From Algibacter amylolyticus (GTDB lineage Bacteria; Bacteroidota; Bacteroidia; Flavobacteriales; Flavobacteriaceae), in NCBI RefSeq assembly GCF_014202225.1, contig NZ_JACHGE010000001.1:911320-975319 (forward strand): a DNA stretch of 64,000 nt, given 5' to 3'. The position numbers were made by a program, and so were the translations under genes. Below the pieces are notes generated by a model. The model did not search any database, had not been told where the DNA came from, and was given only the letters and a program-made list of their open reading frames with translations. Below, in pieces: positions 1-9,042 of the stretch; position 1 is the stretch's first letter, and each line of letters starts with the position of its first letter.

Positions 1-44
1 AAAACTAGAATCTTTAGAAAAAACGAATTCAATAAACTAAAAGA

Positions 45-1277
45 ATGAAAACCTCAACTAAATACATAGCACTTTTTACACTAGCATTAAGTTTAACTGT
101 AACATCTTGTAAAAAGAATAAAGCAGAAGAAACCGCCAAAGTAGAAAAAATAGTTCCCGAAAACTTAAAATGGTCCGAGCGCATGATGCTTTCCGAAATG
201 GAACGTTTCCCTAAACCTTCGTTATTGGATTTTAGAACATCACCTAAATGGAGTTATACTCCTGGTTTGGTGCTAAGTGCGTTCGCTAAAGTTTATGAAA
301 AAACAAACCATAAAAAGTATTTCGATTACATTTATGCTTATGCCGATGAGCTAATAGATAGCACAGGTAGCATTGCTACATACAAACTAGAAAAGCAAAA
401 TTTAGACATGATTAAGTCTGGAGATGTTCTACTCTATTTATATCCCAAAACAAAAGAAGAACGTTTTTTAAAAGCTATGCAAACTTTAAATAGTCAAATG
501 GAATCGCAACCAAAAACTTCCGATGGAGGTTATTGGCATAAAGAAATTTACCCACATCAAATGTGGCTAGACGGTTTGTATATGGCAGAGCCATTTCACG
601 CACAATATGCAAGAGATTTTATTAAAGATGAAGCCGAAAAACAAAAAATCTATAATGATGTGGTGCTTCAATTCGATTTAATTCAAAAACATAGTCGCGA
701 TGAAAAATCAGGTTTACTGTATCATGGTTGGGATGAAAGTAAAGAACAAAGATGGGCAAATAAAGAAACTGGAAACTCGCAACACTTTTGGTCTAGAGGT
801 ATGGGGTGGTACGGTATGGCTATGGTAGATGTTTTAGATTTTTTACCCGAAAACCATCCAGGAAGAGCGCATATTATAAAATACCTAAATCAATTTGCTG
901 AGGCTATTATTAAGGTTCAAGATGAATCTGGTTTATGGTGGCAAGTTTTAGACCAAGGCAATAGAGAAGGTAATTACCTAGAAGCTACCGGAACCACTAT
1001 GTTTACTTACACATTTGCAAAAGGAGTTCGTAAAGGCTACTTAGATAAAAAATATTTAGAGGTTGCGGAAAAAGCGTATGCCGGCCTTTTAGAAAACTTA
1101 ATAACCGTTGAAGAAAATGGCGTTGTAAACTTAAATAAATGTTGTGGCGTTGCTGGATTAGGTGGTAAGCCTTACAGAGATGGCTCTTACGAGTATTACA
1201 TTAATGAAATGATTCGCTCTAACGACCCAAAAGGTACTGGTCCATTTATTTTAGCTAGTCTTGAGTTAAACAAATAA
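45..1277 (+). CDS. GH105/GH88-family unsaturated uronyl hydrolase, lipoprotein
   Basis: Family members remove the unsaturated uronic acid left at the end of oligosaccharides by pectin or rhamnogalacturonan lyases. The 410-residue product begins with a lipoprotein signal peptide ending at Cys22, so it should be membrane-anchored in the envelope. The mature part is an alpha/alpha-barrel type sequence with a W-L-D-G-L-Y-M motif whose Asp176 matches the conserved catalytic Asp of the family, a tract HFWSRGMGWYGMAMVD, and a C-terminal G-Y-L-E-A-T-G tract. It is followed 25 bases later by a GH43 gene and then a GH28 gene, which fits a pectin side-chain operon. Bases 1-40 probably hold the end of an upstream gene: two frames stay open there, ending at 40 or 48, so the frame cannot be decided. 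Exact substrate is inferred. Confidence 0.88.
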   Translation: MKTSTKYIALFTLALSLTVTSCKKNKAEETAKVEKIVPENLKWSERMMLSEMERFPKPSLLDFRTSPKWSYTPGLVLSAFAKVYEKTNHKKYFDYIYAYADELIDSTGSIATYKLEKQNLDMIKSGDVLLYLYPKTKEERFLKAMQTLNSQMESQPKTSDGGYWHKEIYPHQMWLDGLYMAEPFHAQYARDFIKDEAEKQKIYNDVVLQFDLIQKHSRDEKSGLLYHGWDESKEQRWANKETGNSQHFWSRGMGWYGMAMVDVLDFLPENHPGRAHIIKYLNQFAEAIIKVQDESGLWWQVLDQGNREGNYLEATGTTMFTYTFAKGVRKGYLDKKYLEVAEKAYAGLLENLITVEENGVVNLNKCCGVAGLGGKPYRDGSYEYYINEMIRSNDPKGTGPFILASLELNK

Positions 1278-1302
1278 CAAAAATTAAATAAACTAATATT
1301 CA

Positions 1303-2928
1303 ATGAAACTGTATTCTTTCTTATTTACATTAATTAGCACAACTCTAATATTTGCACAAAGCACACCATATGTTTCCGATGTTTGGGTAGCAGATAATGG
1401 CGATGGTACTTATAATAACCCCATCTTATATTCCGATTATTCAGATCCTGATGTGGCCAGAGTTGGGGACGATTATTACATGACTTCATCTAGTTTTAAT
1501 TCCGCTCCGGGCTTACCTATTTTACATTCTAAAGATATGGTAAACTGGAAATTAATAAACCATGCATTACTAGTGCAAGTTCCGGCAGAAGTGTTTAATG
1601 TACCGCAGCACGGAAATGGCGTTTGGGCTCCAGCAATACGTTACCACAAAGGCGAATTATACATCTATTGGGGAGATCCAGACTTTGGTATTTATATGGT
1701 AAAAACCAAAGATCCAAAAGGTAAATGGGACGAGCCTATTCTTGTTATGGAGGGTAAAGGACTTATTGATCCTTGTCCACTTTGGGATGACAATGGAGAT
1801 GCTTACTTAGTGCATGCCTTTGCAGGTAGTAGAGCTGGTGTTAAAAGTTTAATAACGGTAAACAAAATGAATCCGGAGGGAACTAAAGTTATTGATAGAG
1901 GTGTTCATGTATTTGATGGACACGAGAATCATAAAACCGTTGAAGGTACAAAGTTCTATAAGCGTAATGGTTACTATTATATTTTTGCACCTGCAGGAGG
2001 TGTTCCAATTGGATGGCAGCTTATTTTACGATCTAAAAACATTTATGGTCCTTATGAGGAAAAGATTGTTTTAGAACAAGGTAGTACTGATACTAATGGT
2101 CCCCACCAAGGGGCTTGGGTAGATACTCCAGATGGCGAATCTTGGTTTTTTCATTTCCAAGATCTTGAAGCTTACGGAAGAATTATCCACTTACAACCAA
2201 TGCGTTGGAAAAACGATTGGCCAGTAATGGGTAAAGATTTTGATGGAAATGGGGTAGGAGAACCCGTTAAGACGCATAAAAAACCTAACGTAGGTAAAAC
2301 ATATCCTATTGAAACACCGGCAGAAACAGATAATTTTGATGGTAATGATATTGGCCTGCAGTGGCAATGGAATGCCAATTCAGATGTGGTATGGCACGCC
2401 AAATTTTCGCATAAAGATTATTTAAGATTGTTTTCTATAATAGTGCCAGAAGATGCACCAAACCTTTGGATGGTGCCTAATCTTTTACTTCAAAAATTTC
2501 CAGCGCCTAGTTTTACAACGTCAACCAAAATTACATTAGTTCCAGAAGGTGCAACAAGTGGTAAAACGGCAGGATTAATAATAATGGGTATGGATTACGC
2601 AACCTTAAGTATATCGGTCGATGAGCAAGGTTATTTCATTAAACAAACCGAGGCTATTGGAGCAATTAAGGGTGTAGAAGAACAAATAAACGCGAAAGAA
2701 CGTCTAAAAACCAATACGGCATACTTTAGAGTTGAAGTTTCTGCTCCAGATGCTATGTGTCAATTTAGCTATTCTGAAAATGGAAAAAACTATAAAAAAA
2801 TAGGTAAACCCTTTAAAGCCAAACAAGGTAAATGGGTAGGCGCAAAAGTTGGCCTATTTAGCGTTAGCACAAAAGATGCTAAACGATATGGTTATGCCGA
2901 TGTAGATTATTTTAGAATTACTAAATAA
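1303..2928 (+). CDS. GH43-family glycosidase with C-terminal beta-sandwich (arabinofuranosidase/xylosidase-like)
   Basis: This is a 541-residue secreted enzyme with a type I signal peptide (about 1-19, cut after FAQ). A five-bladed propeller GH43 domain spans about 35-320 and a concanavalin-like C-terminal domain, as in family 43 beta-xylosidases, about 340-541. The expected catalytic triad is visible: general base Asp48 in S-D-P-D, Asp156 in I-D-P-C-P-L-W, and general acid Glu214 in E-G-T-K-F-Y. Its place between GH105 and GH28 genes suggests it trims arabinose, xylose or galactose-type side chains from pectin. The exact sugar cannot be read from sequence because GH43 enzymes are diverse. 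It ends 8 bases before the GH28 gene, so the two are surely co-transcribed. Confidence 0.87.
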   Translation: MKLYSFLFTLISTTLIFAQSTPYVSDVWVADNGDGTYNNPILYSDYSDPDVARVGDDYYMTSSSFNSAPGLPILHSKDMVNWKLINHALLVQVPAEVFNVPQHGNGVWAPAIRYHKGELYIYWGDPDFGIYMVKTKDPKGKWDEPILVMEGKGLIDPCPLWDDNGDAYLVHAFAGSRAGVKSLITVNKMNPEGTKVIDRGVHVFDGHENHKTVEGTKFYKRNGYYYIFAPAGGVPIGWQLILRSKNIYGPYEEKIVLEQGSTDTNGPHQGAWVDTPDGESWFFHFQDLEAYGRIIHLQPMRWKNDWPVMGKDFDGNGVGEPVKTHKKPNVGKTYPIETPAETDNFDGNDIGLQWQWNANSDVVWHAKFSHKDYLRLFSIIVPEDAPNLWMVPNLLLQKFPAPSFTTSTKITLVPEGATSGKTAGLIIMGMDYATLSISVDEQGYFIKQTEAIGAIKGVEEQINAKERLKTNTAYFRVEVSAPDAMCQFSYSENGKNYKKIGKPFKAKQGKWVGAKVGLFSVSTKDAKRYGYADVDYFRITK

Positions 2929-2936
2929 AAAGAACT

Positions 2937-4628
2937 ATGAATAAGTTAGCGTTAATATTTTGTTTGTCTTTATGGGTTTTTTCATGCAAGCAATCTGAAA
3001 TTAAGGATATTAAACAAAGTAATGATATTGATATTTATAAAGGCGTAGAGTTTGATATGCCTAAAGTAAAAACCACAAGTTTTCCTAATTATGAGGTTAG
3101 TATTACCGATTTTGGTGCACAAAGTGGTGGTCTGGTTAAAAACACCGAGGCCTTTGCTAAAGCTATAAACGATGTAAATGCAAAAGGTGGAGGTAAAGTA
3201 GTTGTTCCTAGAGGCATTTGGCTTACTGGCCCTATTACTTTTAAAAGCAATATAAATTTGCATTTAGAGGATGGCTCTTTAATTCTTTTTAGTGATAATT
3301 TTGATGATTATCCATTAGTAAAAACAAGTTTTGAAGGCTTACATACGGTAAGATGTATTTCGCCAATAAATGCTTTTGAAGTAGAAAATATTGCAATAAC
3401 AGGTCGTGGTATTATTGATGGTAATGGCGATGCATGGCGTCCGGTTAAAAAAGGAAAGATGACAAGCGGACAATGGAAAAAACTTTTAAAATCTGGTGGC
3501 GCATTGTCAGAAGACGAAAAGATTTGGTTTCCGTCCAAAAGTTCAAAGAAAGGTCATGAAAGTAGTACCAATTTTAATGTGCCAGATTTAATTAGCGATG
3601 CCGAGTTAGAGTCTGTAAAAGATTTTCTAAGACCAGTAATGGTAAGTATTTCTACTAGTAAAAGAATTCTTTTAGATGGCCCTACATTTCAAAATTCTCC
3701 GGCTTGGAATATTCACCCCTTAAAAAGTGAAGATATTATAATTAGAAATCTTAGCGTAAGAAACCCATGGTATTCACAAAATGGTGATGGTTTAGATTTA
3801 GATTCATGTAAAAACGTTTTAATTTACAATAACACTTTTGATGTTGGCGACGATGCCATCTGTTTTAAATCTGGAAAAAATGAAGACGGCAGAAAGTTAG
3901 GTATGCCAACGCAAAACGTTATTGTTAAAAATAATACAGTTTACCATGCGCATGGTGGTTTTATTATTGGAAGCGAAATGTCTGGAGGTGTTAAAAATGT
4001 TCATGTTTCAAATTGCACCTTTATAGGTACAGATGTTGGTTTAAGGTTTAAAAGTACCCGTGGAAGGGGTGGTTTAGTCGAGAATATTTATATTTCTAAT
4101 ATTAATATGACAAATATTCCAGCTGAAGCCATTCGTTTTAATATGTTTTACGGAGGTGAATCTCCTATATTGGATGAAGGCGATAAATCTATGGAAGAAA
4201 AACGCGATGAAGTTTTAGTTGAAGTTACCGAAGAAACACCTTCTTTTAGGAATATTTACATGAAAAACATTAGAGTATCTAACTCAGAAAAAGCTGCGTT
4301 TTTTATGGGATTACCAGAAATGAGTTTAAAAAATGTATCGCTAGAAAATGCCGTTTTCGAAACTAAAAAAGGTATTGTTGCTATAGATGTAGATGGTTTA
4401 AAACTTTCTAATGTTGAGGTTATAGCATCTAATGATCATGCATTAACCATTTATAATGGAAAAAACGTAACCGTTGAGAATCTTACTTTTAATAAAAGTA
4501 AATCTGCAATTAAGGTTTTAGGTGAAAAAAGCGAAAATATTCAGTTTAATAAAGAGGATTTTTCAAACATAAATGCCCAAATATTACAAGGGCAAGGTGT
4601 TTTAAATACTGCCGTAGAAATGAAATAA
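2937..4628 (+). CDS. GH28-family polygalacturonase-like lipoprotein
   Basis: Family 28 enzymes hydrolyse the galacturonan or rhamnogalacturonan backbone of pectin by inversion. The 563-residue product has a lipoprotein signal with Cys17 and a parallel beta-helix. The family signatures appear in order: N282-G-D284, D305-D306, H339-G-G and R370-F-K372, which cover the three catalytic Asp residues, the His and the substrate-binding Arg/Lys. The start of the domain (S-I-T-D-F-G-A near residue 56) is typical. It is the last gene of the + strand run and is followed by a terminator-like hairpin at 4662-4706. Endo versus exo action and homogalacturonan versus xylogalacturonan cannot be settled from sequence. 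Confidence 0.9.
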   Translation: MNKLALIFCLSLWVFSCKQSEIKDIKQSNDIDIYKGVEFDMPKVKTTSFPNYEVSITDFGAQSGGLVKNTEAFAKAINDVNAKGGGKVVVPRGIWLTGPITFKSNINLHLEDGSLILFSDNFDDYPLVKTSFEGLHTVRCISPINAFEVENIAITGRGIIDGNGDAWRPVKKGKMTSGQWKKLLKSGGALSEDEKIWFPSKSSKKGHESSTNFNVPDLISDAELESVKDFLRPVMVSISTSKRILLDGPTFQNSPAWNIHPLKSEDIIIRNLSVRNPWYSQNGDGLDLDSCKNVLIYNNTFDVGDDAICFKSGKNEDGRKLGMPTQNVIVKNNTVYHAHGGFIIGSEMSGGVKNVHVSNCTFIGTDVGLRFKSTRGRGGLVENIYISNINMTNIPAEAIRFNMFYGGESPILDEGDKSMEEKRDEVLVEVTEETPSFRNIYMKNIRVSNSEKAAFFMGLPEMSLKNVSLENAVFETKKGIVAIDVDGLKLSNVEVIASNDHALTIYNGKNVTVENLTFNKSKSAIKVLGEKSENIQFNKEDFSNINAQILQGQGVLNTAVEMK

Positions 4629-4661
4629 ACATTGAAATAATTTACGAGTTTTAGAGACGAT

Positions 4662-4706
4662 AAAAAGTGATAGATATTCTACTTAGAAAATGCTATCACT
4701 TTTTTT
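4662..4706. terminator. Bidirectional intrinsic terminator between convergent genes
   Basis: AAAAAGTGATAG (4662-4673) pairs with CTATCACTTTTT (4693-4704) around a 19-base loop. A-tracts and T-tracts on the two sides let it work on both strands, for the GH28 gene and for the oxidoreductase gene arriving from the right. Confidence 0.75.
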
Positions 4707-4774
4707 ATTGCCATGATTTTGGTGCTATCTTCTTTTCAAAGCTGTTGCTTTAGTTGTATGCTGAGACTCTATTT

Positions 4775-5767
4775 TTAGAATTGACTATTATAAATATCTA
4801 AAATTATTTCAGTAGCATGTCTAGCCGATTCTCCTGTTATTAGCGGGTCGTTACCTGTTTTAATGGCATCAATAAAATCTTTAATTACAGTTTCATGATT
4901 TGTAGTATCGTCTACTAAAGCACTAGAGGAACCTGTATGTGCGTTTTTAACGGTCTTTTGTAAAGTAGGGTTCTTTAAGCCTTCAATATCCCAATGGGTT
5001 ATAATGTCATTTTCTATTATAATATAGCCTTTGCTAGAATAAATTTCCATTTTCGCAGGAAAACCCGGTTTTGTTGCCGTAGACGCCGTTATAGTTCCAA
5101 TCATTCCCGAATCATGAAAACAGATAGCTGCACCATGATCTTCAACTTCAATATCATGAACAAATGTACCTAGCTTACTTACCAGTTTTAAAGGTTTTCC
5201 AAAATACCAATAGTATAAATCTATATAATGCGAGGCTTGTTGGATAAAAGGTCCGCCACCATCAATATCGTAGGTGCCACGATAGGCAGAAGAGTTATAA
5301 TAATTGTCGTCGCGATAGTTTTTAACCGCCAGATCTACCGAAAATATTTGCCCTAATTGATCACTATCAATTAATTGTTTTATAATCGGATTGTCCGAAC
5401 TAAATCGCCTTTGGTAGGCAACAGCAAGCTTAACATGGTTTGTTTTACAAACAGATATCATTTTATCAATAGATTCTAGAGTAATGTCTATTGGTTTTTC
5501 GCAAAGTACATGTTTACCTAATGTTGCAGCATCTATAGCACCAACGTGATGAAATTTATTTGGCGTGCACACTACAACGGCATCAAAATCTAAATCGATA
5601 TCATTTAAGGTGTAAAACGAAGGAATATCACTGTAATCTGCAAGTGTTTTTAAACGCTTTGAAACAACGGCTACTACACGCGCATTATTAATGTTATTTA
5701 TAGCTTTAGCATAGGTGTTAGCAATATTTCCGCTTCCAATAATTGCAAAATTAATGTCCTTTTTCAT
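4775..5767 (-). CDS. Gfo/Idh/MocA-family NAD(P)-dependent oxidoreductase
   Basis: This is a 330-residue cytoplasmic sugar-type dehydrogenase. The N-terminal Rossmann fold carries G11-S-G-N-I-A16, and the family motif E90-K-P (in C-E-K-P-I) is present. The C-terminal half has the H-Y-I-D-L tract used for substrate binding in this fold. The family oxidises or epimerises sugars, sugar acids and inositols, and the substrate cannot be predicted from sequence. It is the last gene of the - strand run begun by the pectin methylesterase gene (68 bases after the acetylesterase gene), so it may handle an uncommon pectin sugar or uronate. That assignment is inference. No signal peptide is present. Confidence 0.85.
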   Translation of the reverse strand: MKKDINFAIIGSGNIANTYAKAINNINNARVVAVVSKRLKTLADYSDIPSFYTLNDIDLDFDAVVVCTPNKFHHVGAIDAATLGKHVLCEKPIDITLESIDKMISVCKTNHVKLAVAYQRRFSSDNPIIKQLIDSDQLGQIFSVDLAVKNYRDDNYYNSSAYRGTYDIDGGGPFIQQASHYIDLYYWYFGKPLKLVSKLGTFVHDIEVEDHGAAICFHDSGMIGTITASTATKPGFPAKMEIYSSKGYIIIENDIITHWDIEGLKNPTLQKTVKNAHTGSSSALVDDTTNHETVIKDFIDAIKTGNDPLITGESARHATEIILDIYNSQF

Positions 5768-5835
5768 TATTTTTATTTTATCAGTTTAACCTATTTTACT
5801 CACGTTAACAAGTCTAATTAATGTTGTAACTTAAA

Positions 5836-6591
5836 TTATTTTATAAACTCCTCCAAACTTTTAACATGGGTTTTTAAGGCATTCACTGCGAGTTTAGCTA
5901 CTTTATTTGCACCTAATTTAGATAAGTGTGTATTATCATGTTTACCATTTTTATAAAAGGAATTTTCTCCGGGTTCAAAATGTAGATGTAGCTTTTTTGA
6001 GCCTTCAACACCAAAAGATTCTTCAAGTTGTTCGGTAAAATATTGAAGATCTATAAAAGGGACATGATACGCTTGGGCTACCAATCGAGTTTCTAAAGGA
6101 TATTGGCCATGGGTATCTACCAAAGTGCCATGTTCATTAAAAAACCTTCTAACTATAGATGAAAACAATACTGGAGTTGCACCTTTTTCTCGGGTATCTA
6201 AAACAAACTTTATTAAATTATGACGATAAGTTGTATGTGGATTGGTGTAGCGCTTCGGGTCATTTACTTTTTGGTCGTTATGGCCAAATTGTATAAAAAC
6301 GTAATCGCCTTTTTTTAATGTTTTCAAAATAGAATCCCAACGATTTTCTGTTATAAAACTTCTACTGCTTCGGCCATTTACCGCTCTGTTATCTATTTTA
6401 ACTTGGCTTGTGAAAAATTGAGGTAACACTTGTCCCCAGCCATGTTCCGGATTTGTTTCTGGTTGTTTTTTATTTGACATGGTAGAGTCTCCAATTAAAT
6501 AAATTGTGGTTTGCTGCGCCATACAACTGGTTGTAATAAGCATGAGCATTATTAAATTGATTTGAATCTCACTTAAAAATTTTGATACCAT
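5836..6591 (-). CDS. SGNH/GDSL-family rhamnogalacturonan acetylesterase-like protein (CE12 type)
   Basis: Enzymes of this type remove acetyl esters from rhamnogalacturonan or other pectin. The 251-residue product has a hydrophobic N-terminus (residues 11-25) for export. The four SGNH blocks are clear: G34-D-S36 with the nucleophile Ser36, N-G-R-S-S-R, G-H-N-D, and D-N-T-H-L near the C-terminus with the Asp/His of the triad. The start overlaps the end of the methylesterase gene by 19 bases, which suggests translational coupling. Internal Met residues near 15-17 would give too short a signal peptide, so the first Met is kept. Together with the methylesterase it would strip esters so that lyases and hydrolases can act. 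Confidence 0.85.
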   Translation of the reverse strand: MVSKFLSEIQINLIMLMLITTSCMAQQTTIYLIGDSTMSNKKQPETNPEHGWGQVLPQFFTSQVKIDNRAVNGRSSRSFITENRWDSILKTLKKGDYVFIQFGHNDQKVNDPKRYTNPHTTYRHNLIKFVLDTREKGATPVLFSSIVRRFFNEHGTLVDTHGQYPLETRLVAQAYHVPFIDLQYFTEQLEESFGVEGSKKLHLHFEPGENSFYKNGKHDNTHLSKLGANKVAKLAVNALKTHVKSLEEFIK

Positions 6592-7544
6592 TTTGTATTT
6601 GATTTAAGAATGTTTTCTATTGTATATTTTTTAGCTTCACGTTTCTTTAATTGGTAAGACCAAGGAACTCTGCTTTCTGGTTTATAACCATCTCCAGTGC
6701 AATGGTATTCGGCGTAATAGGTATTGGCTTCTGCGTTTTTGTTAGACCAGTTGTGCCAGCCTTCGGGTTTTATATGTTTGCCCATATTGGTGTTTATAAA
6801 TACCGTTTTAGCATGTATACGCCAAGGTCTTCCTAGATAAACATCGGTAACATTTTCTTTAGCCGTTAGCTTGCAATTTTTAAAAACGTAACCAAAATCT
6901 TGATTTTTGGGAGTTGATGCAGCGGTTATATAAGAATTAGTTTTGCTGTGTATGTCGCAATTCTGAAATAACACCGTAGCTGCTCCAAAAATAAAATCTG
7001 TACTACCAGTAATAAAACAATTTTTAAAATACTGCTTAAAGCCTTCACCCGAAGTGTACAGGGTATCTTGAAATCCTATTATCGAACAATTTTCAAAATA
7101 ACACCTGTTAGCATTAACGGCTAATGCAACTGCTTGCCCAACAGGACCAGATGTGTTTCTTATAGTTAAATTTTTTGCCGTAAAATCATGCCCTTCTACT
7201 AAAACTGTAGCAGTATGAAAAGTACTATTTCTTCCTAAATCTATTTTATCGAAATAATCATTGAAAGTAATAATGGTGTGTTCCTTACTTTCTCCAATTA
7301 AAGATACTTTAGTGTTCCATGAATACACATGTACTTTTTCGTTATAAATGCCGTTTTTAACATGAATTATAACCCGTTGGTAAGGAAATGCTTTCGCGGC
7401 ATTAATAGCGTCTTGAACGGAAGTAAAATCGCCACTGCCATCTTTTGTAACAATCATTATGTATTCATTTTTTGGCTTTTGTGCTTGTAAATGAATGCTA
7501 GCTGAAATGACTAAGAAAACAAAAAGATATTTTGATAATTTCAT
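6573..7544 (-). CDS. Pectin methylesterase (carbohydrate esterase family 8)
   Basis: Removes methyl groups from homogalacturonan. The start at 7544 is chosen over one at 7565 because it places a proper signal peptide at the N-terminus (MKLSKYLFVFLVI, cut after LQA). The 323-residue product is a right-handed beta-helix. CE8 residues in this numbering are Gln137, the acid/base Asp160 in G-F-Q-D-T, the nucleophile Asp183 in T-D-F-I-F-G, and Arg239/Trp241 in L-G-R-P-W. It is the first gene of a - strand run with the acetylesterase and the oxidoreductase, and the operator palindrome at 7668-7681 lies about 124 bases upstream of the start. Location should be periplasmic or extracellular. Confidence 0.92.
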   Translation of the reverse strand: MKLSKYLFVFLVISASIHLQAQKPKNEYIMIVTKDGSGDFTSVQDAINAAKAFPYQRVIIHVKNGIYNEKVHVYSWNTKVSLIGESKEHTIITFNDYFDKIDLGRNSTFHTATVLVEGHDFTAKNLTIRNTSGPVGQAVALAVNANRCYFENCSIIGFQDTLYTSGEGFKQYFKNCFITGSTDFIFGAATVLFQNCDIHSKTNSYITAASTPKNQDFGYVFKNCKLTAKENVTDVYLGRPWRIHAKTVFINTNMGKHIKPEGWHNWSNKNAEANTYYAEYHCTGDGYKPESRVPWSYQLKKREAKKYTIENILKSNTKWYQNF

Positions 7545-7667
7545 TTCTTGAAGGATTAATTCCATTTATATACACCCTATTTTATAAGTTTTTAATAGCC
7601 TTTTTATGTTGAATTATTTAACTAAAGTTTAGTAACGCTTAATCTTTACAGATTAAAATTAAATAAC

Positions 7668-7689
7668 TGTAATCGATTACATAAATATA
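7668..7689 (-). promoter_or_regulatory. Operator palindrome with adjoining -7-like box, pectin esterase operon
   Basis: TGTAATCGATTACA (7668-7681) is a perfect 14-bp palindrome with a central CG, as expected for LacI-family operators. Read on the - strand, TATATTTA (7682-7689) sits directly upstream of it, one mismatch from the Bacteroidota -7 consensus TAnnTTTG, so a bound repressor would cover the transcription start. The same palindrome in the same relation to a -7 box occurs at 14011-14024. The rest of the spacer 7566-7956 holds the leader of the esterase operon, AT-rich sequence without further motifs, and a possible 35-codon ORF at 7848. Confidence 0.72.
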
Positions 7690-7847
7690 AAAATAAATTT
7701 TAGTAATACTAACAAATATGTAATTAAAACAAGCGAGATTAAATAAGTACGATTAATTTGAATTATGAATTGGTCTCACCTTTTGTAAGGCATATTTAAA
7801 GTAATTACATAAAAAAAATTACTATATTGATAGAAACTTTTAAATTT

Positions 7848-7955
7848 ATGAGTTTCCCTACCGATAAAAACAACAATTTATCTAAATTTAACCATTTTTT
7901 AAACGAACTTTTTATAAAACATTCAAGTTTGTATTTACATAATTTAAGTAGCTAA
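7848..7955 (+). CDS. Possible 35-codon leader ORF before the LacI-type gene
   Basis: An ATG at 7848 opens a 35-codon frame (MSFPTDKNNN...) ending with TAA at 7953-7955, one base before the ATG of the regulator gene. The near-abutting stop and start would allow translational coupling. There is no recognisable domain, and in AT-rich DNA a frame of this length can arise by chance, so this is a weak call. Confidence 0.22.
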   Translation: MSFPTDKNNNLSKFNHFLNELFIKHSSLYLHNLSS

Positions 7956-7956
7956 A

Positions 7957-8985
7957 ATGAGCAAAAAGACAACCATTTACGATATTGCGAAAAAACTAAA
8001 TATAACAGCAGCAACAGTATCTAGAGCATTAAATGGAAACCCTAAAATAAGTGAGTCTACCCGCCAATTGGTAAATGAAACGGCTAAAGAAATGAATTAT
8101 GAGCAAAACAAACTTGCTCAAGCTCTTAAAAGTGGTAAAAGTTATAATGTAGGTGTTATTGTTCCTAGAATAGATAGCAATTTTTTTGCATTAGTAATAC
8201 GTGGTATTGAAGAGGTGTTATACGCTAAGGGATATCATGTAATTATTTGTCAAACTCATGATCAAAAGAAACTAGAAATTCAAAATATTAATTCGTTATT
8301 AAATGCGCAGGTAGACGGTGTTTTAATGTCTATATCTAATTCTGGGTCTGAAGAAAATGAAAATTTTGATAGATTACTTAAAAAAAATGTGCCTTTAATC
8401 TTTTTTGATAGGAAAAAGGATATTGATGGTATAAGTGCTGTTACTATTGATGATTTTAAGGCAGGATATGAAGCTGCACAGCATTTAATTAACCAAGGCT
8501 GTAAACGAATAGCACATTTATCGAATAATCGAAAAATACAAATTTTTAATAACAGATACTTAGGCTATAAACAGGCTATACTTGATAATGGTCTTGAATT
8601 TGACGAAAGCTTAGTTATTGAAACTGCAAGTAAAGTTGAAGAGGGAAGTAAGGCTACCAAAATATTATTGGATATGGAAATGCCGCCAGACGCGATATTT
8701 TCTTCTAGTGATTTTGCAGCCTTAGGTGCTATTCAAGAAATAAAGTCTCGAGGCATTAGAATACCTCAAGATATTTGTATTGTAGGGTTTGCAAATGAAC
8801 CTTTTACACGTTTTATGGAACTTCCTGTAACTTCTGTAGATCAATCGCCTCTTGAAATGGGTAGAATTTCGGCTCAAGTTTTTTTAGATGAGGTAGATAA
8901 AGGCAAAAAGAAAATACCTAATAAACAAGTCGTGTTAAATCCCGAACTTATTATTAGAAAATCGTCTTTAAAATCTGAAGCATAA
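7957..8985 (+). CDS. LacI-family transcriptional regulator, likely of the pectin/galacturonate genes
   Basis: The 342-residue product has an N-terminal helix-turn-helix (T-I-Y-D-I-A-K-K, then A-T-V-S-R-A-L-N, residues 5-27), a hinge near 45-60 and a periplasmic-binding-protein-like effector domain (about 60-335) with V-G-V-I-V-P at its start. Such proteins usually repress until a sugar or sugar acid binds. The gene lies between two - strand operons for pectin de-esterification and galacturonate catabolism, both of which carry TGTAATCGATTACA at their promoters, so it is the obvious candidate to bind that site. The inducer could be galacturonate, tagaturonate or 2-keto-3-deoxygluconate; the sequence does not say which. 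Confidence 0.9.
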   Translation: MSKKTTIYDIAKKLNITAATVSRALNGNPKISESTRQLVNETAKEMNYEQNKLAQALKSGKSYNVGVIVPRIDSNFFALVIRGIEEVLYAKGYHVIICQTHDQKKLEIQNINSLLNAQVDGVLMSISNSGSEENENFDRLLKKNVPLIFFDRKKDIDGISAVTIDDFKAGYEAAQHLINQGCKRIAHLSNNRKIQIFNNRYLGYKQAILDNGLEFDESLVIETASKVEEGSKATKILLDMEMPPDAIFSSSDFAALGAIQEIKSRGIRIPQDICIVGFANEPFTRFMELPVTSVDQSPLEMGRISAQVFLDEVDKGKKKIPNKQVVLNPELIIRKSSLKSEA

Positions 8986-8998
8986 CCTAACAGGCGAA

Positions 8999-9042
8999 AA
9001 AAAGCACGTAACTATTTGTTATTAATTTACTATATGCTTTTT
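8999..9042. terminator. Possible bidirectional terminator between the regulator gene and uxaA
   Basis: AAAAAGCA (8999-9006) can pair with TGCTTTTT (9035-9042) across a 28-base loop. It sits between convergent genes and overlaps the uxaA stop codon. The long loop makes it weak. Confidence 0.38.

Noticed and set aside
1-44. End of an upstream gene
   Set aside because: Two frames are open, stopping at 40 and 48, and neither short peptide is recognisable, so no separate feature is called.
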